Below are positions 45,171-52,733 of a stretch of DNA of 64,000 nt, one piece after another. A model generated the notes under the pieces. The model ran no database searches. It was not told where the DNA came from and worked only from the letters and a program-made list of their open reading frames with translations. The stretch comes from an uncultured Flavobacteriales bacterium. GTDB lineage: Bacteria; Bacteroidota; Bacteroidia; CAIKAF01. The position numbers were made by a program, and so were the translations under genes. The DNA lies in assembly GCA_903837495.1 (NCBI GenBank), contig CAILUT010000031.1, positions 1 to 64,000 on the forward strand, read 5' to 3'. Positions within the stretch are counted from its first letter, which is position 1, and each line of letters opens with the position of its first letter.

Positions 45171-47601
45171 CGCGCAGGCGGCAGTTCAGGGCGGACAGGC
45201 CGTCTAAAATACGGCCAATGGCCGCATCGGCATCGGTATCGCGCAGTGTCTTTTCGGGATCGGCAAAGGTGAGCGCCACCGCCAAAGACCTGAATCCTTC
45301 GGGAATACCCTTGCCTTGGTACACATCAAACAGTTGGCACTCTCGAAGCAAGGCCCCTCCTTGCTTTCGAATCAAGGCTTCCATGTTGGCATAGGCAAGG
45401 CCTTCGGGGGCCAGCATAGCCAAATCCCGTTGAATGGAGGGGAACCGGGGCAAAGCGGCAAAGGGTTTTTTGCTTGCCGACTTGAAGGCCGCACAGGCCG
45501 TGCGGTTGAGTTCTAAAAACCAAACGGGGGTTTTTATGTCCATGGTTTTTAGCAAAGCAGGATCGACCAAGCCCATTGAAAGCAAGGGGGCTTGAGGATC
45601 TTTCATGTACGCAATCCAGCCATAGCCTGGCCAAGGAAGGGGATGTTCTGAGCTCCACCGAGGCGACAATCCAAGCTGCCGCATCAGGTCTTCGCCCCAG
45701 GCTTTCAATTCGTAAATGCCCTGTTCTTTTTGGGTGCTGTTCCAATGATCGGCCAATGCCTTTCCCGACATCATAAGCCCTAGGCGTTCTTCTTCAACGA
45801 AGCCTTGGCCTTCAGACAAGTAGGCCCGCCCAAATTCAAAAACCCGCCAATCTAGGTTGCGTTGCTGCACGTTCCGGCTGGCATTTTGAAGCATGGAACC
45901 CAACAGGCCTGGCCTTAGGGTGTCCAGCTCTTTGCTTAGCGGATTTTCAAGGCTTGCGGTTTGTTCGGCCAAGGAGGGATAGGTCTTCAAGGCCAGCTCT
46001 TGGGAATGCATGGACAGGGAAATGGATTCATGCCAGCCATTTTGCCGCAGGCGTTCTGATAATTGGCTGCGCAGGCGGTCTTCGTTGCCCGAATGCTGGG
46101 TGTTGATGTTCAAGGCCATTTTGCCGGTAACGGGGATTCGGTCTAGGCCATAAATCCGCAGCACCTCTTCGGCCACGTCTGCTGGGCGGAACACATCGGG
46201 ACGGTATCCGGGGACTTTAAGCCTCCAAGAGCGGTGCCGTTCCATGGCGCCTTCGAATCCAAGTGCGGTTAAGATGTCGGCGGCTTCGTTGAGCGGGATT
46301 TCAACCCCGGCAACTCGATTTAAGTAGTGTTGGTCCACATCCACAAATCGGGGGGCTGGAAGGCCTTTGCTGAGGATGTCAACTTCGTCGCCTTCGATTT
46401 CGCCCCCGCCCAGTTCCAAAATAAGCCTGGCCGCCACCCTTAGGGCGGTCAGGGTAATGCCGGCATCGCAGCCCCGTTCAAAGCGGAAGGAGGCATCGGT
46501 ATGCAGGCCGTGGCGCTTGGCGCTTTGCCGAACGCGTCCTGGGTCAAACCAGGCGGCTTCAATAAAAATTCGGCTGCTTTTGGCATTTATTCCACTGTGT
46601 TTTCCTCCAAATACTCCCGCCAGGCACACGGCCTTTTCGGCATCGGCAATAACCAAGTCTTGGGTGTTCAGCTCGCGTTCTACCTCGTCCAGGGTGGTTA
46701 GGGTTTCTTTGGGAAGGGCCGAACGAATCTGAATGCTGTTTCCTTTTAGCTTGTCGGCATCAAAGGTGTGAAGGGGCAAGCCGAGCATGTACATCACATA
46801 ATTGCTCACATCTACCACGTTGTTTTGGGGTTTGATGCCCAGCGATTTTAAGCGGTCGGCCAATTGGGTTGGCGATTCGCGCACTTGAACGCCCCGAAGG
46901 GTGATGCCGGAGTACCTTCCACAGCCTGTTTCGTCTTCGATGCTGGGTACAATTCCCCGTCCGGGTCCGCTGAGGGGCAAAAAGGCGCGTGGAAATTCGG
47001 GCATGGCCCAGGATTCGCCCTCAGAAACGGCCTTGGCCACCAAATCGCGGCAGGCCCCCAAATGGCTAGCTCCATCAACCCGGTTGGGGGTAATGTTGAT
47101 GGTTAGGATTTCATCGCTTTTTAAGTGCAAGAATTCGGCGGCCGATTGACCGATGGGGGCATGTTCGTCAAGCACCAGAATGCCCTCGTGGCTGGAACCC
47201 AAGCCGAGTTCGTCTTCGGCGCAAATCATGCCGGCAGAATCTTCTCCTCGAATTTTTGAAGCCTTAATGGTAAGGGGGCTTCCGTCTTTGGGGTAGAGTG
47301 TGGCTCCGGGCAAAGCGACCAGCACTTTTTGACCGGCGGCCACATTGGATGCCCCGCACACAATTTGCCGGGGCGATTCTTCTCCGGTATCTACCAAGCA
47401 AACCGAAAGGCGGTCGGCATTGGGGTGGGGCTTCCGTTCTAAAACCAAGCCCACACAGACGCCCGCCAAGCCACCGGGTATGGCCTCAACCTTTTCGCGT
47501 TCTTCCACTTCTAGGCCGGTCGAGGTAAGTCGGTCGGCTACCTCGTCGGCAGAAAGTTCTTTGTTTAGCAGTTCATTGATCCAGGCGACCGATAGTTTCA
47601 T
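45160..47601 (-). CDS. pheT: phenylalanine--tRNA ligase beta subunit
   Basis: This 813-residue subunit forms the alpha2-beta2 PheRS. Order: start MKLSVAWINELLNKELSADEVADRL, tRNA-binding EMAP-like domain (~40-150, VGLVLERKPHPNADRLSVC), B3/B4 editing domain (~215-390, GIKPQNNVVDVSNYVMY), B5, the catalytic-like core (FEFGRAYL), and the C-terminal ferredoxin-fold anticodon-binding domain (~720-813, FPSIQRDLAMLAPEG). The ATG before the conserved start is used. The alpha subunit is not adjacent. Confidence 0.96.
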   Translation of the reverse strand: MKLSVAWINELLNKELSADEVADRLTSTGLEVEEREKVEAIPGGLAGVCVGLVLERKPHPNADRLSVCLVDTGEESPRQIVCGASNVAAGQKVLVALPGATLYPKDGSPLTIKASKIRGEDSAGMICAEDELGLGSSHEGILVLDEHAPIGQSAAEFLHLKSDEILTINITPNRVDGASHLGACRDLVAKAVSEGESWAMPEFPRAFLPLSGPGRGIVPSIEDETGCGRYSGITLRGVQVRESPTQLADRLKSLGIKPQNNVVDVSNYVMYMLGLPLHTFDADKLKGNSIQIRSALPKETLTTLDEVERELNTQDLVIADAEKAVCLAGVFGGKHSGINAKSSRIFIEAAWFDPGRVRQSAKRHGLHTDASFRFERGCDAGITLTALRVAARLILELGGGEIEGDEVDILSKGLPAPRFVDVDQHYLNRVAGVEIPLNEAADILTALGFEGAMERHRSWRLKVPGYRPDVFRPADVAEEVLRIYGLDRIPVTGKMALNINTQHSGNEDRLRSQLSERLRQNGWHESISLSMHSQELALKTYPSLAEQTASLENPLSKELDTLRPGLLGSMLQNASRNVQQRNLDWRVFEFGRAYLSEGQGFVEEERLGLMMSGKALADHWNSTQKEQGIYELKAWGEDLMRQLGLSPRWSSEHPLPWPGYGWIAYMKDPQAPLLSMGLVDPALLKTMDIKTPVWFLELNRTACAAFKSASKKPFAALPRFPSIQRDLAMLAPEGLAYANMEALIRKQGGALLRECQLFDVYQGKGIPEGFRSLAVALTFADPEKTLRDTDADAAIGRILDGLSALNCRLRDAQ

Positions 47602-47617
47602 TGGGAAGAAATATCTG

Positions 47618-47625
47618 CAAAAATA
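47618..47625 (-). promoter_or_regulatory. TAnnTTTG promoter element for pheT
   Basis: TATTTTTG on the minus strand lies 16 nt before ATG 47601, supporting that start over the open frame that reaches 47637. Confidence 0.5.
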
Positions 47626-47690
47626 GGAAATGGACATGGAGGGGCAATATTTTTAATGTATGGAAACCACAAAAACCAAGCACTTGCCCG

Positions 47691-47698
47691 TACATTTG
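47691..47698 (+). promoter_or_regulatory. TAnnTTTG promoter element for the 47719 membrane gene
   Basis: TACATTTG lies 20 nt before ATG 47719. Confidence 0.5.
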
Positions 47699-47718
47699 AA
47701 ACTTAGAATAGAATATTA

Positions 47719-49077
47719 ATGAAAGAGAAAAATGCGGAAGGTGCAGCCATAGGATTTAATGGTAGGGTTTTATTGGCTTTTGCCCTACTTCTGATTTTGG
47801 GCTATGGAATGGCAGGGTTTTTTGCATTTCCGGTGGCAGACGACCTTTCATTTGCATTGATGAGGAAGGAGGGCGGTTGGTGGGAACTCGGCCTGAATGA
47901 GTGGAATCGTTGGAGCGGCAGGTACATCAGCAATTTTTTGGTTTTGGCGAGTCCTTTGTATGTTGGCGGAATTGACCTTTACACCTGGATGCCTCTTTTA
48001 TTGTTGCTTTTTCTTTTGTTCAGCGTGTATGCTATATATCGCCTTGCAAGGGTGGAACAGTGGCCTGTTTTTGTTGGAGGGTTTTTACTGGTATTTTTAG
48101 GAGGAATGCCAGATGTTACAGAAGGCATTTTTTGGTTTACGGGAGCTTGGATTTATTTGCCAGGCGTTTTCATTTTTACTTTAGCCTTTACGCTCAAGTT
48201 AAGCGCAGATTCAGATGAAAATGGGCCAAGAAAGCGAAAACTGATTTTGTCGGCCATTCTGTTTTTTCTGGCGGGGGGATTTAATGAATTGATGCCGATT
48301 TGGGCATTGTTTTTTTCGGTTTTTCTATTTCAATTTAAAAAAGCAAGGTGGGAGCAAGTTTTATTTCTGGTATTTCATGGCCTTAATTTGCTCTGGGTAT
48401 TTTCAGCCCCAGGGAATCAAATACGGCAAGCTCAATTTGAAGGGAACCACCAAGTTTTCAACTCTTTTGTTTTAAGCTCTTTGTACACGGGTCGGTTTAT
48501 GATTGAATGGGTTCTGAATCCAACCCTTTGGATTTGGGCTCTTTTTTTGGTTTTTTATTCTGGAAACAACAAGGCAAGTACACAGCCCCTTTTTGCCAAA
48601 CCCCTTAAGGCTGTTTTTTTAAGCCTTGGCGCCCTTTACCTCTCCGTTTTTACCCCAGTTTGGGCCACTGGCATTTTGGGACAATACAGAACAATCAACC
48701 AGGCTTATTTTTTGTTTTTGATTTTGTTTTCAATGGCAGTTTACCACAACAGGTTTCGTTTAAGGGGTTGTGTTCCTTTTGGAATAAGATTTAAATCTGC
48801 GTGTTTTTTGTTTCTGGTATTTGGCATGGTATGGAAGAACAATTATTTTCTATGGAAAGAACTATGCGATGGTCAGCTTCATCAATTTCACATTGAAATG
48901 CTGCACCGATTTTCGCTGCTGGAACAGTGCAATTCAAAAGAATGTTGGATTCCCGAGCTTTCTGTCCGCCCTAAAACTCTGTTTGTGTATCCTTTGTCTG
49001 AAGACCCCAATCATTGGAAAAACCGACAGTATCAAGAATACTTTTCAACGGAAGCGGTACACAAGATTGAAAATTAG
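47719..49077 (+). CDS. polytopic membrane protein, DUF6056-like
   Basis: This 452-residue protein has about ten membrane helices. The first large loop after helix 1 carries an acidic pair and Trp/Arg-rich segment (PVADDLSFALMRKEGGWW, then WNRWSGRYISNFL), like the DUF6056 group of putative glycan-processing or GT-C-fold proteins. EGIFWFTGAWIYLPG is a second loop motif. It is AT-rich compared with its neighbours, in keeping with acquisition together with surface-glycan genes, though hydrophobic codons explain part of that. It stands alone and ends in a 4-bp overlap with the opposite gene. Confidence 0.72.
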   Translation: MKEKNAEGAAIGFNGRVLLAFALLLILGYGMAGFFAFPVADDLSFALMRKEGGWWELGLNEWNRWSGRYISNFLVLASPLYVGGIDLYTWMPLLLLLFLLFSVYAIYRLARVEQWPVFVGGFLLVFLGGMPDVTEGIFWFTGAWIYLPGVFIFTLAFTLKLSADSDENGPRKRKLILSAILFFLAGGFNELMPIWALFFSVFLFQFKKARWEQVLFLVFHGLNLLWVFSAPGNQIRQAQFEGNHQVFNSFVLSSLYTGRFMIEWVLNPTLWIWALFLVFYSGNNKASTQPLFAKPLKAVFLSLGALYLSVFTPVWATGILGQYRTINQAYFLFLILFSMAVYHNRFRLRGCVPFGIRFKSACFLFLVFGMVWKNNYFLWKELCDGQLHQFHIEMLHRFSLLEQCNSKECWIPELSVRPKTLFVYPLSEDPNHWKNRQYQEYFSTEAVHKIEN

Positions 49078-49793
49078 AAATCGCGTACAACCCGCACCCG
49101 AACGCTGTTGTTGCTGCGTGAAATGGTGGTTTGGGTTGCGTTTGAGAAATTGACCGTCCAGCCGGGAATAGGAAGGCTGTTGTCGTTGCAGCTGCTGCTC
49201 CAATAGGCGGCTGCAGCAAAGTTCCCCAAACCGGCCAAATGCAGATTCTGGTACATCAAATTGAGTTCGTATCGGCTGGGCATGCGCCAATCGGTATAAA
49301 CTTTGCCGGCATTGTCGTGGTTGTTGGGGTTGGAATAGGCGTCGTCGGCTAGGCCGTAATTGATGCCGGCGGATTGGTCTTGAAGTGCAGCCACCAGGCC
49401 ATGATCGCCGGCGGTATTGACGTAAAATACAATGCCCCCGCCCCACAATTCCCCTACAAAATGAACTCCGCCGCCGCCGCCGCCACCGCCGCCGGGATTG
49501 CCCCCGGTTCCGGTGTCTGACAAGCAAATCCAGGTAGGCAATTGAGGCGTGCCCTCGTTGATTTCAAGGCAATGGGTGTCGGTGTTGTACAAGACCAAGC
49601 CTTCGGCTGGAAGTACAATTCCATTGCGCTGGACCGTGCTGAGTCGGGGAGGAAGGAAACCTTGAGAGGGACTTGCGACTTCAAGGGCCGCCGAAGGGTC
49701 TGGATTGGCGGTTTGAATGCCCACGGATTGGGAAAACAGGTTTTGAAGCAACAAGAGCCCCATGCCGATTAAAACACATTTCAAGGTTTGCAT
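49074..49793 (-). CDS. secreted protein with VGIQ-type start and DUF1566/Lcl C-terminal domain
   Basis: This 239-residue protein has a signal peptide (MQTLKCVLIGMGLLLLQNLFSQ), then SVGIQTANPDPSAALEVASP and GFLPPRLSTVQRNGI, the same surface-protein start seen in the two glycine-rich proteins. A short run of nine Gly follows, then GELWGGGIVFYV...DWRMPSRYELNLMYQNLH...AYWSSS...VRVRVVRDF, the pattern of the DUF1566 (Lcl C-terminal, PF07603) domain known from adhesin-like proteins. It is likely exposed on the cell surface. ATG 49793 is preferred to 49820 because it starts the signal peptide. Confidence 0.85.
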   Translation of the reverse strand: MQTLKCVLIGMGLLLLQNLFSQSVGIQTANPDPSAALEVASPSQGFLPPRLSTVQRNGIVLPAEGLVLYNTDTHCLEINEGTPQLPTWICLSDTGTGGNPGGGGGGGGGVHFVGELWGGGIVFYVNTAGDHGLVAALQDQSAGINYGLADDAYSNPNNHDNAGKVYTDWRMPSRYELNLMYQNLHLAGLGNFAAAAYWSSSCNDNSLPIPGWTVNFSNATQTTISRSNNSVRVRVVRDF

Positions 49794-49918
49794 GTGCAGG
49801 GAATGTATAAGGTTATTCATCGGTTAAGGTAAGAAAAGGAAAGCGGTAAAAGTGCAAAAAGGGCCTAAGTTAAAGAAATCCTAAAGTCAAGTAGAAAAAG
49901 AATGCCGGTTTTTTTTGA

Positions 49919-50076
49919 GCGGCCTGCGGGCCGGATGGAAGAAGGTTGCCCGCAAGGGGCAGCTTGGATTCTGGCGCGCGGCGGCAAGGGCGACCTTGGG
50001 AGCCACTTGCCGCCCGCTGCCGGAACCAAGCTGCACCGCGGACAACCTCTGACAGCCGGATAACCCGCCCCAAAAC
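49919..50076. repeat. GC-rich hairpin element, copy 7
   Basis: Orientation B, in the divergent 376-bp gap before nupC. The short helix is AGGTTG (49943-49948) with CAACCT (50043-50048). The long helix is GCAGCTTGG (49959-49967) with CCAAGCTGC (50026-50034). The inner helix is GGCGGCAAG (49980-49988) with CTTGCCGCC (50006-50014). The 17-nt loop GGCGACCTTGGGAGCCA is the family core. This is the cleanest copy. Confidence 0.9.
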
Positions 50077-50142
50077 AAGACAAACAACGCCCTGCGTTGC
50101 AGATTATAGGGCAGGCCGCTATTTAAATTGTAAAATTTAGAG

Positions 50143-50150
50143 TAGGTTTG
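50143..50150 (+). promoter_or_regulatory. TAnnTTTG promoter element for nupC
   Basis: TAGGTTTG lies 19 nt before ATG 50170. Confidence 0.5.
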
Positions 50151-50169
50151 ATTTCTAAATCGTTAAATA

Positions 50170-51633
50170 ATGTTTAAGCCGCTGGTTTTCATTTTCGCTT
50201 TCTTGGCCATGGCCAATGGACTTGTTGCTCAGGGAGACTCCGCCGCAACGGCCGTTGTGGCCGACACGGTACAGCAAGCCACAGAACTTATTCAGCCCTT
50301 GGCCAAAAAAGACTTCAAGATTGCAAGCGAGGGAATGAGTTTGGCCTCGGTGCTTCGCGGAGCCATGGGTTTGCTGTTTCTAATAGCCCTTTCGGTTGTT
50401 TTTAGTACAAACCGACGTGCTATAAACTGGAGGCTGGTAACCGTGGGCGTGCTGCTGCAGGTTTTTATTGGCATTTTGGTTTTAAAGGTTTCTTTTTTTC
50501 AGGCTGGCTTAGAGTTGATTAGTTTGGGCTTTACTCGGGTGCTCGGCTTTACCCAGTCGGGAGTTGACTTTTTGTTCAACAATATGGATACCGGGACAAT
50601 GATGCCTGCCCTGAAAAGCTTTGCCTTTGTTATTTTACCTACGGTCATTTTCTTTTCGGCCCTGACCAGCCTGCTCTTCTTTTTAGGAATTTTGCAGAAA
50701 GTGGTATTTGCCATGGCTTGGGTAATGAAGCGCAGCATGGGCCTGTCGGGGCCTGAAAGTTTGGCGGCAGCCGGAAATATCTTTTTAGGGCAGACAGAGG
50801 CCCCATTGTTGGTGAAACCCTACATTGCCGGAATGACTAAGTCGGAGCTAATGTGTTTGATGTCGGGCGGCATGGCTACCGTAGCGGGCGGCGTGTTGGC
50901 CGCCTACGTTCGTTTTTTGGGGGGAGGCGACCCTGTTCTGGAACTTTATTACGCCAAGCATTTGATTACAGCCAGTGTGCTGTCGGCACCAGCCGCTATT
51001 GTTGTTTCGAAAATCATTGTACCCGACCGTGAGAAGGTTCAAACCGAATTAAGCATTCCCAAAGAGAAAATCGGGACCAATTTTTTAGAAGCCATCAGCA
51101 ACGGTACCGGCGATGGTTTAAAGTTGGCGGTGAATGTGGGTGCTATGCTGCTTGTTTTTACCGCCATGGTTACCATGGTGAATTTTATGCTTCAAAATCT
51201 GTTGGGAGAATGGACAGGATTGAATGCCGAAATTATTGCCCTGACCGGCGGCAGCTACAAAGGTCTAAATCTTCAGTTTTTGTTGGGGTATATTGGGGCT
51301 CCCATTGCCTGGATGGTCGGCGTGCCCGTAGAAGACATGGTGGCTGTGGGGCAGTTGGTGGGCCAAAAGACTGTACTAAATGAATTTTATGCCTATGTGG
51401 AGCTGGCCCAAATGAAGGGCGCCGGGGCTTTTGTGCATGAAAAATCGGTGATTATGGTAACCTATATTTTGTGCGGGTTTAGCAATTTTGCCAGCATTGG
51501 AATTCAGATTGGGGGCATTGGTTCGCTTGCTCCCACTCGCAAGGGACAGCTTTCTGAACTGGGTTTCAGAGCCATGTTGGCGGGTTCGCTTGCTTGCTTG
51601 ATGACCGCTGCCGTAGCTGGAATGTACTACTAA
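50170..51633 (+). CDS. nupC: concentrative nucleoside transporter (CNT/NupC family)
   Basis: This 487-residue inner-membrane protein takes up nucleosides with Na+ or H+. It has a signal-like N-terminal segment ending near VAQ and a ~30-residue periplasmic stretch before the core, a form seen in Bacteroidota. The core contains SGPESLAAAGNIFLGQTEAPLLVKPY (the conserved QTEAPL substrate/ion site), MSGGMATVAGGVLAAYV and ILCGFSNFASIGIQIGGIG. Sodium coupling is likely given the Nqr pump but is inferred. The next gene starts 5 nt after its stop. Confidence 0.93.
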   Translation: MFKPLVFIFAFLAMANGLVAQGDSAATAVVADTVQQATELIQPLAKKDFKIASEGMSLASVLRGAMGLLFLIALSVVFSTNRRAINWRLVTVGVLLQVFIGILVLKVSFFQAGLELISLGFTRVLGFTQSGVDFLFNNMDTGTMMPALKSFAFVILPTVIFFSALTSLLFFLGILQKVVFAMAWVMKRSMGLSGPESLAAAGNIFLGQTEAPLLVKPYIAGMTKSELMCLMSGGMATVAGGVLAAYVRFLGGGDPVLELYYAKHLITASVLSAPAAIVVSKIIVPDREKVQTELSIPKEKIGTNFLEAISNGTGDGLKLAVNVGAMLLVFTAMVTMVNFMLQNLLGEWTGLNAEIIALTGGSYKGLNLQFLLGYIGAPIAWMVGVPVEDMVAVGQLVGQKTVLNEFYAYVELAQMKGAGAFVHEKSVIMVTYILCGFSNFASIGIQIGGIGSLAPTRKGQLSELGFRAMLAGSLACLMTAAVAGMYY

Positions 51634-51638
51634 AAACC

Positions 51639-52691
51639 ATGCTTGGAGCCCCACTTTATGAGCAGAACTTTCCACGGGGATTTGCCAGCGACAACTATTC
51701 AGGAGCCCACCCAGAGGTGTTGGAGGCCTTGGCTCGTGCCGGCCGAGGGCATGCTTCTTCGTACGGCTACGACCCCTTTACCCAGGCATTAACCCAAAGG
51801 TTAAGGGATGAACTAGGTGCCGAAACGGGTGTTTTTCCGGTTTTTAATGGAACTGCGGCCAATGTGTTGGGTTTGCAAACCCTGATTCGGCCCTACCAAG
51901 CTGTTCTGTGTCCCAGCAGCGCGCATTTGAACGAAGATGAATGCGGAGCACCCGAGCGGTGGTTGGGCATTAAGCTGTGGGACGTGCCCACGGAAGACGG
52001 GAAACTGCGGCCGGCCGATATTGAAGCCTGTTTGCATGGGCGGGGCGATGAACACCGGGTACAGGTGGCCGCCGTTTCCATAACCCAACCCACGGAATGG
52101 GGCACCTTGTACTCGGTGGCCGAAATACAAGCCCTTTCGGCATGCTGCCGAAAGCATGGATTGTGGTTGCACATGGATGGAGCTCGGATTTCGAACGCGG
52201 TGGCCGCCCTGGGCCGTCCGCTGCGCGAAATAACCGTAGATGCGGGGGTGGACGTAATGAGCTTTGGGGGAACCAAAAACGGATTGGTGTTTGGAGAATT
52301 GGTTTTAACCTTTAGGCCAGAACTCGCGAAGGAAATGCTGTATTTCAGGAAACAAATGGGGCAGTTGCATTCGAAAATGCGCTTTATTTCGGCTCAGTTT
52401 TTGGCTTTTTTTGAAGGGGATTTATGGTTGAAAAGCGCCGGGCATGCCAACGCCATGGCAGCGGCATTGTCGGCCGGATCCGCAGGATTGAAGGGCGTGG
52501 AATTGGCGTATCCTACCCAGGTAAATGGGGTTTTTGCTTGCATACCAAAGAACTGGATTGCTCCGCTGCAGGCGCATAAGCCTTTTTATATTTTCGACCC
52601 GGGGCGGAACATGGCGAGGTGGATGTGCAGTTTTGATACGGAGATGGGAGAGGTTGAGGAATTTTTGGCGGCGTTGAGGGGGATGGGGTAG
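51639..52691 (+). CDS. ltaE: low-specificity L-threonine aldolase
   Basis: This 350-residue PLP enzyme splits threonine to glycine and acetaldehyde. It starts FASDNYSGAHPEVLEALARA and has YGYDPFTQALTQRL, LHMDGARISNAVAALG and the PLP-Lys segment MSFGGTKNGLVFGE (residues ~206-219). ATG 51639, just after nupC, matches relatives; the frame is open from 51594 inside nupC. It lies 5 nt from the transporter, so the two are probably co-transcribed. kbl at 20311 serves another branch of threonine breakdown. Confidence 0.9.
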   Translation: MLGAPLYEQNFPRGFASDNYSGAHPEVLEALARAGRGHASSYGYDPFTQALTQRLRDELGAETGVFPVFNGTAANVLGLQTLIRPYQAVLCPSSAHLNEDECGAPERWLGIKLWDVPTEDGKLRPADIEACLHGRGDEHRVQVAAVSITQPTEWGTLYSVAEIQALSACCRKHGLWLHMDGARISNAVAALGRPLREITVDAGVDVMSFGGTKNGLVFGELVLTFRPELAKEMLYFRKQMGQLHSKMRFISAQFLAFFEGDLWLKSAGHANAMAAALSAGSAGLKGVELAYPTQVNGVFACIPKNWIAPLQAHKPFYIFDPGRNMARWMCSFDTEMGEVEEFLAALRGMG

Positions 52692-52733
52692 AGACTATTT
52701 TTATACCTTTAATCCAACCAGCCACCACTACGA

